Positions 10,999 through 18,487 of a stretch of DNA of 64,000 nucleotides are shown here, in pieces (the first letter of the stretch is position 1; the number at the start of each line of letters is the position of its first letter). Under the pieces are notes generated by a model. It was not told the origin of the DNA, made no database searches, and saw only the letters and a program-made list of their open reading frames with translations. A program made the position numbers and the translations under genes. The stretch is from the NCBI RefSeq assembly GCF_040683095.1, contig NZ_JBFBCI010000026.1:1-64000 (forward strand), read 5' to 3'. The stretch comes from Sphaerisporangium sp040683095. Lineage in GTDB: Bacteria > Actinomycetota > Actinomycetes > Streptosporangiales > Streptosporangiaceae.

Positions 10999-11886
10999 AT
11001 GACCCAGGTCTTCACCGACCGTGTCCACGGCGCGAGCGACTCCGTCGCTCAGGCCGCCGTGCCCGCTGATCCCCCCACAGCCGCCGCCCCCGCCGGTCTT
11101 CCCGATCTCTCCAGACTGAATGGACTGAACGGACCGAACGGACTCGCCGGAGCCCCGAGGCTTCCGGAACGAGATCTGACCGACGCGCGCGGACGATACA
11201 CGGTGGGGTTGGCCAGGACGCCCGCCGATCTGCGCGCGGCGCAGCGGCTCCGCTACGAGGTGTTCGCCGAGGAGATGGGAGCCCGGCTGGACTCGCCGGT
11301 CTCCGGGCTGGACGTGGACAGGTTCGACGCCTATTGCGACCACCTGCTGGTGCGCGAGGGCGACACGGTGGTCGGCACGTATCGGATGCTGGCGCCGGGG
11401 CGGTCCGACCGGCTCTACTCCGACGGCGAGTTCGACCTGTCGGCGCTTTCCGGCATCCGGGGCGGCATGGTCGAGGTCGGGCGTACGTGCGTCCACCCCG
11501 CGCATCGCGGCGGCGCGGTGATCGGCCTGATGTGGGCGGGACTCGCCCACTACATGGTCAGCGGCGGCTTCACCTGGCTGGGTGGCTGCTGCTCGATCCC
11601 GCTGGACGACGGCGGGGCGGCGGCCGCGGGCGTGCTGGACAAGATCCCGCTCGGGCCGGAGGAGTACCGCGTGACGCCGCACCGGCAGTGGTCCGGTGAG
11701 GGCGTGATGCGTCCGGACCGGTTCGTGATCCCGCCGCTGCTGCGCGGCTACCTGCGGCTGGGCGCGTGGATCTGCGGCGCCCCGGCCCACGACCCGGAGT
11801 TCGGCACGGCGGACTTCTTCGTCCTGCTGTCGCTGGCCAATGTCGACGTCCGCTACCTGCGGCACTTTCTCGGGGTGACCGAATGA
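10999..11886 (+). CDS. GNAT-type N-acyltransferase, OlsB-like
   Basis: A 295-residue protein. After a Pro/Ala-rich N-terminus of about 65 residues comes an acyl-transferase domain of the OlsB/acyl-homoserine-lactone-synthase-like fold: LRYEVFAEEMGA, then GTYRMLAP and MVEVGRTCVHPAHRGG. OlsB proteins transfer a 3-hydroxyacyl chain to ornithine to make lyso-ornithine lipid. The start ATG 10999 has GAGGAGG at ideal spacing; the frame also opens at 10963. The stop overlaps the start of a PlsC-type acyltransferase (ATGA), the arrangement expected for ornithine-lipid synthesis. The amine acceptor is inferred. Confidence 0.82.
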   Translation: MTQVFTDRVHGASDSVAQAAVPADPPTAAAPAGLPDLSRLNGLNGPNGLAGAPRLPERDLTDARGRYTVGLARTPADLRAAQRLRYEVFAEEMGARLDSPVSGLDVDRFDAYCDHLLVREGDTVVGTYRMLAPGRSDRLYSDGEFDLSALSGIRGGMVEVGRTCVHPAHRGGAVIGLMWAGLAHYMVSGGFTWLGGCCSIPLDDGGAAAAGVLDKIPLGPEEYRVTPHRQWSGEGVMRPDRFVIPPLLRGYLRLGAWICGAPAHDPEFGTADFFVLLSLANVDVRYLRHFLGVTE

Positions 11887-12749
11887 GCTGGCTTCCTGTG
11901 GCGTCGTGCACGGTCGCCTCGTGCGTGACGGCCCCGGCGCGGACCGTGGGCCCGGTCCGGCGGGTGCTCCGCGTGCTGGGCGCCCTCGCGGTGGTGGTCG
12001 CGGGCGTCCCGTGGTCGTTCGCCGCCCGCCGGTTCGACGAGAAGCGGCGCAGTGAGATGAGCATGAGCTGGGCCCGGGCGCTGCTGCGGGTGCTGGGAAT
12101 CCGCCTGGAGGTCGTGCAGGGGTTCTCGGTGCTGGGCGGTTCGGCCGTGCTCCCGGTGCAGGAACCGGCGCGGGGAGGCACGCTGCTGGTGGCCAACCAC
12201 GTCTCGTGGCTGGACCCGCTGGTGGTGGCGGCGATCATGCCGTGCAAGCCCCTGGCCAAGAGCGACATCGCCGGGTGGCCGGTGCTCGGGTCGATGGTCG
12301 CGCGCGGCGGTGCGATCTTCATCGATCGGGAGCGGCTCTCGACGCTGCCCGGCACCGTGCGGGACGTCGCGGACGCGCTCGCCGCGGGACACGACGTCGC
12401 CGTCTTCCCCGAGGGCACGACGACGTGCGGCCGGGGCATGGGTCCGTTCCGTCCGGCGATGTTCCAGGCGGCGATCGACGCGGGCGCGCCGATCCGGCCG
12501 ATCCGGCTGCGTTTCCGTGACGGCGACCAGAACCCGGCGACGGGGCCGGCGTTCGTGGGCGACGACACGCTGCTGGCGTCGCTCGGACGGGTGATCGCGG
12601 CGCGCGGGCTGGTGATCGAGGTGACGATGTTCCCGGTGATCGCCTACGCGCCGGACAGCGGCGTCTCCCGGCGGTCGCTGGCGGGCATCGCGCACGCCAC
12701 GGTCTCCGGTGACTCCCCGCGGCGGCACGACGCGCTCATGGCGGCCTGA
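11883..12749 (+). CDS. 1-acyl-sn-glycerol-3-phosphate acyltransferase family (OlsA-like)
   Basis: A 288-residue PlsC-fold acyltransferase. An N-terminal hydrophobic helix (about 20-45) anchors it in the membrane. The catalytic NHVSWLD box (H-x4-D) lies at about residue 106, followed by FIDRER and FPEGTT. The ATG overlaps the upstream stop by 4 nt, so translation is coupled to the OlsB-like gene. It probably O-acylates the lyso-lipid made by that enzyme, but a general lysophosphatidate acyltransferase role cannot be excluded. Confidence 0.85.
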   Translation: MSWLPVASCTVASCVTAPARTVGPVRRVLRVLGALAVVVAGVPWSFAARRFDEKRRSEMSMSWARALLRVLGIRLEVVQGFSVLGGSAVLPVQEPARGGTLLVANHVSWLDPLVVAAIMPCKPLAKSDIAGWPVLGSMVARGGAIFIDRERLSTLPGTVRDVADALAAGHDVAVFPEGTTTCGRGMGPFRPAMFQAAIDAGAPIRPIRLRFRDGDQNPATGPAFVGDDTLLASLGRVIAARGLVIEVTMFPVIAYAPDSGVSRRSLAGIAHATVSGDSPRRHDALMAA

Positions 12750-12769
12750 GGTTCCGGGCGGCGCTCAAG

Positions 12770-12789
12770 GCCGGAGCGTGGGGCTCCGG
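12770..12789 (+). terminator. Terminator after the acyltransferase gene
   Basis: Perfect 8-bp stem GCCGGAGC / GCTCCGGC with a GTGG loop, 20 nt past the stop. Confidence 0.55.
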
Positions 12790-12856
12790 CGTGACGCCTG
12801 GGAGGCGCCACGGCACGAGTGGCGCGCGGCGCGGTCGCGCGGGATCCGCCGCGGCG

Positions 12857-12892
12857 GAGGGTCGCCCGGCCGTTCGCGGGCGGACGACCCTC
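12857..12892 (-). terminator. Terminator of the first secreted-protein gene
   Basis: Arms GAGGGTCG (12857-12864) and CGACCCTC (12885-12892), with an inner CCCG/CGGG pairing, directly after the stop of the minus-strand gene at 12900. Confidence 0.55.
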
Positions 12893-12899
12893 GGCGCGG

Positions 12900-13523
12900 T
12901 CAGCCGGCGATCTTGGTCTTCACGGACTTGGTGAAGTACCAGCTCTTGATGCCGATCTTCTTCAGTTCCTCGCGGCTGAGGTTCTCCGAGCCGGTCGGCC
13001 AGTCCCAGCTGTTGACGCCGAGCTTCGCGGCCACCGTGCCCTTGGTGGACTTCTTGAGCCGGACGGTGATGGTCAGCCAGCTGTCCTCGCCCTTCTCCAG
13101 GACGTGGGGCGGCCAGCACCAGAAGCCGTCGTAGTAGAAACCGCACTTGGTGCCCTTCGGCCCGTCGAAGTACACCGTGCCGCGGATGCCCTTGGGGAGG
13201 GTGCCGCCGAGGTAGAAGTCGTCGGCCGTCCACGGGCCCTTGTTGAGGCCCTTGATGCGGTAGGTGATCTCCCCGCCCCGCTTGGCCTTCTTCGGCCCGG
13301 TGACCTGGACGGAGAAGCTCGAGTACGCGTCGTCGGCCGTCTTCGCCGTGGTCGTGGCGGTGCCCGTCGAGGCGGCCGAGAGGAACGAGTGGGGCGTCGC
13401 GCTGGTCGCGCGGGACGCGCGGGTGACCGGCTCCGCTGAGGCCGGGGTGGCGGCCAGGAGCAGGGCGCCCGTCATCGGGACGGCCACGGCCGCGGTCGCG
13501 ATCTTGGCGATCGGGTGGCGCAT
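12900..13523 (-). CDS. Small secreted protein, paralogue A (DUF11-like fold)
   Basis: A 207-residue exported protein. Signal peptide of about 31 residues (RHPIAK, hydrophobic core, ATPASA cleavage). The mature part has one domain with GGEITYRIKGLNKGPWTADD, GTLPKG and LTITVRLKKSTKGTVAAKLG, and a conserved C-terminal tail ending W(Y/K)..KTKI. This resembles the conserved-repeat (DUF11-type) beta-sandwich of secreted actinobacterial proteins. The start ATG 13523 has GGAG 8 nt upstream. A diverged paralogue lies 0.5 kb upstream on the same strand. Two cysteines (KCGFYYDGFWCW) could form a disulphide. Function unknown. Confidence 0.8.
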   Translation of the reverse strand: MRHPIAKIATAAVAVPMTGALLLAATPASAEPVTRASRATSATPHSFLSAASTGTATTTAKTADDAYSSFSVQVTGPKKAKRGGEITYRIKGLNKGPWTADDFYLGGTLPKGIRGTVYFDGPKGTKCGFYYDGFWCWPPHVLEKGEDSWLTITVRLKKSTKGTVAAKLGVNSWDWPTGSENLSREELKKIGIKSWYFTKSVKTKIAG

Positions 13524-13568
13524 GCAGGATCTCCAGATTGTGGGGGACGGACGGGGGCCACGGGCTCG

Positions 13569-13596
13569 CGCGTCATGGGAACGTTCCCGTGACGCG
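13569..13596. promoter_or_regulatory. 28-nt near-perfect palindrome upstream of secreted protein A
   Basis: CGCGTCAT-GGGAACGTTCCC-GTGACGCG, symmetrical except for one T-G pair, lying 46 nt before the ATG of the 12900-13523 gene. A second, weaker copy of its core (GGGAA-N4-TTCCC) is at 13669-13682. Good candidates for binding sites of a dimeric regulator. Confidence 0.45.
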
Positions 13597-13890
13597 AGGC
13601 CGCGCGGTCCCGTACGCCGGGGGACGCGAAGGTTCCCGGCGCGGTGGAGCGTGGGTTCCCGGGCGGGAGGGAAACCGTTCCCCGGCGGTGGTAAGGGAGG
13701 CCGCCTGGGACGTGAGAAGCCCGGGTGCGGGAGTCGCCGAAGACCCCGGAACGGGTGCCTCGGGGGAAACCCGCGGTAAGCGGCACCTTTTTTATCATGA
13801 TCCACGATGGGGCACGACTTTTTTACAGTTTATCCACAAATGATTACTCAGAAGCGGACGAGATATCTCTGAGTAACGGAACAGAATAAC
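13597..13890. other. Intergenic spacer with an AT-rich island
   Basis: No gene seen. From about 13786 to 13890 the sequence is strikingly AT-rich for this genome, with two runs of six T, a perfect DnaA box (TTATCCACA, 13830-13838) and an inverted repeat TTACTCAGA (13844-13852) / TCTGAGTAA (13868-13876). The rest is GC-rich. Confidence 0.5.
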
Positions 13891-13929
13891 GACGAGGCGG
13901 CCACCGGTGTGTCCGGTGGCCGCCTCGTC
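13891..13929 (-). terminator. Strong terminator of secreted protein B
   Basis: Perfect 17-bp stem: 13891-13907 pairs with 13913-13929 around TGTGT. It lies 83 nt past the stop of the minus-strand gene at 14012. Confidence 0.75.
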
Positions 13930-14011
13930 AGGACCCGCGGGCGTCACCGCCCCCATGAAGGGCGCACGCCTGCCGCGTACACGCGCTCGTCCAAGGGCGT
14001 GAGCCCTGTGA

Positions 14012-14569
14012 TCAGCGCACGATCTTGGTCTTGAAGTTCTTCCAGAGGATCTCGTCCTGGATGTCGAGCTTGTTGAGCTCCTCCTCGTTGGTGATGTCGA
14101 CGCCGGAGGGGACGTCGATGGAGAAGTGGCCGAACTCCGCGACCGCCGTGCCACGGGTGCTCTTCTTCAGCCACACCTTCACCTTGAGCCCGGCGGACTT
14201 GCCCGGCTCGAGGGTGTCGTAGATGCAGAACAGGCTGCGGCCGGAAAGCTCGCAGTACGCCTTCGACTTGCTCACGACGCGGACCTTGCTCGCGCCCTTG
14301 GGAAGGGTGCCGAAGAGCCCGGCGAGGTCGGTCGCCCACTCGCCCTTGTTGGTGCTCTTCAGCGTGTAGGTGATCGTGCCGCCGGCGCGGACGGCCTTGT
14401 CCCAGACCACCTTGGTGGTCAGCGGGGACTGCGGAGCGGCGGCCACGTGGGCGGCGCTCGCGGAGGCCGACGCGGCCGTGGTCGCCGCCGTGGCCGGGGC
14501 GGCGAGCGAGGCGCCCGCGAGGGATCCGGCAATGGTGAGTGCGGCGAGAGCGGAGAGGTGCCGTCGCAT
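14012..14569 (-). CDS. Small secreted protein, paralogue B (DUF11-like fold)
   Basis: A 185-residue exported protein with a signal peptide (RRHLSALAALTIAGSLAG, Ala-rich, cleavage near AAPATA). The mature domain parallels paralogue A: GGTITYTLKSTNKGEWATDL, GTLPKGASKV, VKVWLKKSTRGTAVAEFG and the ending FKTKIVR. It also keeps two cysteines (CELSGRSLFC). ATG 14569 has GGGAG upstream; the frame opens at 14611. The gene has its own terminator, so A and B are separate units. Function unknown; a cell-surface or matrix role is possible. Confidence 0.8.
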   Translation of the reverse strand: MRRHLSALAALTIAGSLAGASLAAPATAATTAASASASAAHVAAAPQSPLTTKVVWDKAVRAGGTITYTLKSTNKGEWATDLAGLFGTLPKGASKVRVVSKSKAYCELSGRSLFCIYDTLEPGKSAGLKVKVWLKKSTRGTAVAEFGHFSIDVPSGVDITNEEELNKLDIQDEILWKNFKTKIVR

Positions 14570-14657
14570 GGAGTGTTCTCCCGTTGAGTGACTGAACGAC
14601 GTGTCAAGCATCGAACATCGGACTTGGAACGTCCTTGTATGTCACTTTATTGGATAT

Positions 14658-14880
14658 TTACACGGGCACGATCAGGTGTAGGTCTCCGAATTCATGCCAA
14701 AGGTATCTTTCGCGCAACGCCTCCTTGTACGACCCCGCGACCAGTTCCTCGCCTGCGCGTCCTTCTCCGGCGAGGCGACCCCGGTGTGCAGGGTGATCGG
14801 CGCGATCAGGATCCCCGGGTGACCAGCGCGGTCACCAGGTCGTGGCTGAACGGCCGCCCGGCGCTCGGCATCTCGGCGGA
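14658..14880 (-). pseudogene. Remnant of a QueA-like gene (3' part, internally deleted)
   Basis: On the minus strand, 14880-14806 reads AEMPSAGRPFSHDLVTALVTRG and then stops. One base inserted at the GGGG tract restores LIAPITLHTGVASPEK. In the third frame the end reads EELVAGSYKEALRERYLWHE, then FGDLHLIVPV and TAA at 14658. These match, in order, the middle and the C-terminus of S-adenosylmethionine:tRNA ribosyltransferase-isomerase (QueA) relatives, with the region between them (roughly 80-100 residues in the family) missing. It is therefore a dead fragment with a deletion and frameshifts. Confidence 0.7.
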
Positions 14881-14895
14881 CCCGGGCCGCACCCC

Positions 14896-14976
14896 GAACA
14901 CCGTCTGGGCGGGTCGCTGCGCGTGGCCTCGGAGCCGGGCGCGGGCACGACGGTCTACCTGGAGGTGCCGGCGTGA
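14896..14976 (+). pseudogene. C-terminal stub of a sensor histidine kinase
   Basis: The plus strand encodes EHRLGGSLRVASEPGAGTTV and then YLEVPA-stop (TGA 14974-14976), the G2 box and end of a HATPase_c domain as in NarL-type sensor kinases. Everything upstream is missing and is replaced directly by the opposed QueA remnant. The response regulator starts 37 nt later, so this was almost certainly its cognate kinase. Confidence 0.7.
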
Positions 14977-15013
14977 CCACTCGTGAGGCCGCCCGCGTTC
15001 CCGGAGGTGCCGC

Positions 15014-15658
15014 GTGAGCGCCGTGGTCCGCGTCCTCATCGCCGACGACCACCCGGTGGTGCGCCAGGGCCTGCGCACGTTCCTGGACCTGCAGGACGAC
15101 CTCGACGTCGTCGGCGAGGCGTGCGACGGGGCCGAGGCCGTGGAGCTGGCCGCCTCGCTCGCCCCGGACGTGCTGCTGCTCGACCTGAAGATGCCCGTGC
15201 TGGACGGCCTGGGCGCCCTGCGGCTGCTGGCCGAGCGCGGCCTCGGCGTCCGGGTCATCGTGCTGACGTCCGTGAGCGACCCGGGGGACGTCGCGCCGGC
15301 CATGCGCTTGGGGGCCTCGGGCTTCCTCTACAAGGACGTCGACCCGGGCGCGCTGGTGCGGGCGATCCGCGCGGTGCACGGCGGCCAGGTGCTGCTCGCG
15401 CCCGAGGCGGCCGAGGCCATGCTCGCCGGGCCGGACGCGGAGGCGCAGGACGGTCCCGCGCCGCTCGCCGTGGTGACCGAGCGCGAGCGCGAGGTGCTGG
15501 CGCTGATCGCGTCTGGGCGGTCGAACCGCGAGATCGCCCGTGAGCTCGTCGTCGCCGAGAAGACCGTCAAGACCCACGTCTCGAACGTGCTGATGAAGCT
15601 CGGCGTCCAGGACCGCACCCAGGCGGCGCTGTACGCCGTGCGTCACGGGCTCGTCTGA
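15014..15658 (+). CDS. NarL/FixJ-family response regulator (orphaned)
   Basis: A 214-residue protein: receiver domain at about 1-120 with acidic pair ADDH, phospho-acceptor Asp in LLLDLKMPVLDG (about residue 58), Thr/Ser in VLTSVSD and Lys in LYKD; then a LuxR-type HTH at about 150-210 (VTEREREVLALIASGRSNRE, VAEKTVKTHVSN). The start is GTG 15014 with GGAGG 6 nt upstream. The kinase gene that should precede it survives only as a C-terminal stub, so the regulator is now without its own sensor unless another kinase serves it. Confidence 0.92.
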   Translation: MSAVVRVLIADDHPVVRQGLRTFLDLQDDLDVVGEACDGAEAVELAASLAPDVLLLDLKMPVLDGLGALRLLAERGLGVRVIVLTSVSDPGDVAPAMRLGASGFLYKDVDPGALVRAIRAVHGGQVLLAPEAAEAMLAGPDAEAQDGPAPLAVVTEREREVLALIASGRSNREIARELVVAEKTVKTHVSNVLMKLGVQDRTQAALYAVRHGLV

Positions 15659-15721
15659 GGCGGGTCCGCCGCGCCAGGGGCCGGGGCCGCGCGTCGTGCG
15701 TCACGGGGCCTGGGGTGGGGT

Positions 15722-16477
15722 TCAGGGACGCGAGCCCGGCCTCAGCCCGCCCGGAGCCTGCCGTCCCTCGATGATCGAGTTGTGCGCGGCCACCCGCGCC
15801 CGCCGCACCGCGCGGTCCAGGTCACGCAGGGCCTGGCCGCGCACCGCGATCTGCCCGGACGTGAGCCCGCGCTCGTCGGCGACGCGCAGCACCGAGGCGA
15901 GCCGCGCGGTGAGGGCGGCGACGCGGTGGGCCCGGGCGGCGTACCCGGGGGCGAGGCCGTCGTCGGCGTGGGCGAGGGTGGGCTGGCCCATCTCGGGGCC
16001 TTCGACCGTGAGCAGCGCGTCCGTGGCGGAGCGCATCGCCGTCGTGAGCGCGTTCTCGGCCTCGGCGAGGCTCGGGACGTCGGGCGGGGTGGCGGAGGCG
16101 TCCATGGCCGTCCAGCGGATCCCGGTGTAGGACGAGCCGCGGCGGTCGAGGGACGGGACCAGGCCGAGGCAGCGGCCGGACAGCACGGCCGTGACGGCCT
16201 CACCGGCGTCGACGGCGGCCATGGTGTAGGAGGGAGGCCCGGTGAGACCGAGCGGGTCGCCTGCGGCGGGCAGCGAGAGGCGCAGACCGGTCAGGCCGTC
16301 GACGCGTCGCTCGGCGAGGAAGACGCGCAGGGGGGTCTCGTCCCCGTCGGCGGCGACGACGTGGGGACCCGCGGCGCGCTCCAGCCGGTCCACGGCTTCA
16401 TCAAGACCGACATGTCCGGCAAGCCAGGCGTTGCCCCATGCGACCAAGGTGGCGGAGATCGGTGAATCGGGGTGCAC
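15722..16477 (-). CDS. Conserved hypothetical protein
   Basis: A 251-residue cytoplasmic protein with no motif I recognise. The N-terminal half carries a strongly patterned core (LVAWGNAWLAGHVGLDEAVD, GLTGLRLSLPAAGDPLGLTG) and the C-terminal half is a long Ala/Arg helical region. The start GTG 16477 is chosen because the downstream residues have regular codon bias; ATG 16525 and 16591 remain open. It is divergent from the ABC ATPase gene, and the two may share a control region. No function is proposed. Confidence 0.65.
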   Translation of the reverse strand: MHPDSPISATLVAWGNAWLAGHVGLDEAVDRLERAAGPHVVAADGDETPLRVFLAERRVDGLTGLRLSLPAAGDPLGLTGPPSYTMAAVDAGEAVTAVLSGRCLGLVPSLDRRGSSYTGIRWTAMDASATPPDVPSLAEAENALTTAMRSATDALLTVEGPEMGQPTLAHADDGLAPGYAARAHRVAALTARLASVLRVADERGLTSGQIAVRGQALRDLDRAVRRARVAAHNSIIEGRQAPGGLRPGSRP

Positions 16478-16610
16478 CGATCCACGATATGCGTTGATGC
16501 TGCAATAGGTTTGGTCCGGAGACATCGGGCGGGGGCTACTCGCACGGTGAAGCCGGGTCGTCCCGGGGTTGCCCGGACCGGTCCGGATCACATGTCAGGA
16601 GGTATTGGCG

Positions 16611-17405
16611 ATGGGTGGTCAGGTGCTTCGGCTCCAGGACGTCGCCGTCCGCAGAGATGGCGCGGCCCTGCTGCGGGGCATCGACTGGACCGTCGAGGAG
16701 GACGAGCGCTGGGTCGTCATCGGCCCCAACGGGGCGGGGAAGACGACGCTGCTCCAGGTGACGGCGGCGCTCCTGTACCCCAGCGAAGGCTCGGTCGAGA
16801 TCCTCGGCGAGCGGCTCGGCCAGACGGACGTCTTCGACCTGCGGCCCCGCATCGGCCTCGCCAGCGTGGCGATCGCCGAGAAGGTCCCCCCCGAGGAGAA
16901 GGTCATCGACCTCGTCCTCACCGCCTCGTACGCGATCCTCGGCCGGTGGAACGAGGAGTACGACTCGGGGGACGTGACCCGCGCGGTCGAGCTCATCGAC
17001 CAGCTCGGGTGCGCGCATCTGATCCGGCGGAAGTTCGGCACGCTGTCGGAGGGCGAGCGCAAGCGCGTCCAGATCGCGCGCGCCCTCATGCCCGACCCCG
17101 AGCTGCTGCTCCTCGACGAGCCGGCCGCCGGGCTCGATCTCGGCGGTCGCGAAGATCTCGTGCGGCGGCTGTCCGCGCTCGCGTACGACGCCGCGGCGCC
17201 CACGATGGTGCTGGTCACCCACCACGTCGAGGAGGTTCCGAGCGGGTTCACGCACGTGCTGCTGCTGCGCCACGGGTCCGTCGTGGCCCAGGGCCCGATC
17301 GAATACGTCATGACGGCCGACAACCTCAGCCGCACGTTCGGCGTCCCCCTGAGCCTGGAGAGAAGCTCCGACGGCCGCTGGTACGCCCGAGCCCTCCCCG
17401 GCTGA
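16611..17405 (+). CDS. ABC transporter ATP-binding protein
   Basis: A 264-residue single nucleotide-binding domain: Walker A GPNGAGKTT (about residue 42), signature LSEGERKRVQIARAL, Walker B LLLLDEPAAGLD and H-loop VTHHVEEV. AGGAGG lies 8 nt before ATG 16611. It resembles the ModF/YlmA-like stand-alone ATPases. No permease gene is adjacent: the next gene is a broken SPFH-domain gene, the kind that follows this ATPase in related genomes as I recall them. Substrate unknown. Confidence 0.88.
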   Translation: MGGQVLRLQDVAVRRDGAALLRGIDWTVEEDERWVVIGPNGAGKTTLLQVTAALLYPSEGSVEILGERLGQTDVFDLRPRIGLASVAIAEKVPPEEKVIDLVLTASYAILGRWNEEYDSGDVTRAVELIDQLGCAHLIRRKFGTLSEGERKRVQIARALMPDPELLLLDEPAAGLDLGGREDLVRRLSALAYDAAAPTMVLVTHHVEEVPSGFTHVLLLRHGSVVAQGPIEYVMTADNLSRTFGVPLSLERSSDGRWYARALPG

Positions 17406-17471
17406 CCCGGCTGACCCGGCCTGACCAACCCGGCCGGCCCCCTAGCGCCACAGGCACAACAAGGAGCGCTC

Positions 17472-17573
17472 ATGACGCAACTCGTCGTGGCCATGGTCGT
17501 GGTGGCCGTTGCCGGTTGCGCCTTATACCGAACCATCCGCATCGTCCCGCGGGCGCAGGCGTACATCGTCTGA
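17472..17573 (+). pseudogene. Truncated SPFH/band-7 (stomatin-like) gene
   Basis: A strong ribosome site (AAGGAG) precedes ATG 17472. The 33 codons give a membrane anchor (LVVAMVVVAVAGCALYRTIR) followed by IVPRAQAYIV, which is exactly how actinobacterial SPFH proteins begin before ERLGRY. Here a TGA comes directly after YIV and no SPFH sequence follows, so most of the gene has been deleted. The short peptide may still be made. It lies 66 nt after the ABC ATPase gene. Confidence 0.65.
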
Positions 17574-17701
17574 CCCGCGCGTCCCCCGCCTCCGTACCCT
17601 GGCATCCGGTCCGCCGATCAAGGCCCGCTCGGGGCACCCTCGCGCGTGCCGGGCATCGGTGGCCGCCTACCATCGGGCGGGGTCGTACGAAAGGTGGGGC
17701 T

Positions 17702-18457
17702 TTGACACCGTTGGAGGTCGTCGCGATCCTCGCGGCCGGGCTCGCGGCGGGAGCGATCAACGCGGTCGTCGGCTCGGGATCGTTGATCACGTTTCCGACG
17801 CTGCTCGCGCTGGGATACCAGCCGATCGTCGCGAACGTGTCCAACAGCGTCGGCCTGGTGGCGGGCGGTGTGACCGGAGTGCTCGGCTACCGCGAGGAGT
17901 TGAAGGGCCAGCGGGAGCGGCTGCTGAAGCTCGGCGCGGGCTCGCTGCTGGGCTCCCTGGTGGGCGGCCTCCTGCTCCTGTCCCTGCCCGCCAAGGCGTT
18001 CCAGGTGATCGTCCCGGTCCTGATCGCGCTCGCCTGCGTGATGGTGGTCCTCCAGCCCCGGCTGCAGGCATGGCTGTCCGCCCGCCAGGACCGGCCGCAC
18101 CCGCACGGCGGGCCGTGGCTGTGGTTCGGGGTGTTCGCGGCGGCCGTGTACGGCGGATACTTCGGCGCGGCGCAGGGGGTGGTGCTGATCGGGCTGCTCG
18201 GCACGTTCCTGGAGGACCACCTCCAGCGCGTCAACGCCGCCAAGAACCTGCTGTCGCTGGTGGTCAACTTCACGGCGGCCGTGCTCTTCTCGTTCATCGC
18301 GCACGTCGACTGGTGGGCCGCCCTGCTGATCGCCCTCGGCTCGCTCGTCGGCGGCTTCGTCGGGGCCCGGGTGGGGCGCAGGCTGCCGCCGCGGGTGCTG
18401 AGGGCCGTGATCGTGTGCGTCGGAGTCGTCGCGATTGTCAAACTGGTGTACGGATAG
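17702..18457 (+). CDS. Sulfite exporter TauE/SafE family protein
   Basis: A 251-residue membrane protein with about eight hydrophobic segments and the two repeated family motifs: GAINAVVGSGSLITFPTLLA in the first half and GGYFGAAQGVVLIGLLG in the second. The family moves small sulfonates, sulfite or thiosulfate across the membrane; the substrate here is not determined. The best start is TTG 17702 with AGGTGGGG upstream; no ATG or GTG is well placed. The long frame upstream of it is read-through of the ABC ATPase region in another frame. Confidence 0.87.
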   Translation: MTPLEVVAILAAGLAAGAINAVVGSGSLITFPTLLALGYQPIVANVSNSVGLVAGGVTGVLGYREELKGQRERLLKLGAGSLLGSLVGGLLLLSLPAKAFQVIVPVLIALACVMVVLQPRLQAWLSARQDRPHPHGGPWLWFGVFAAAVYGGYFGAAQGVVLIGLLGTFLEDHLQRVNAAKNLLSLVVNFTAAVLFSFIAHVDWWAALLIALGSLVGGFVGARVGRRLPPRVLRAVIVCVGVVAIVKLVYG

Positions 18458-18487
18458 CCGCACCAGCAAGTGGGTATTTACCCGGAC

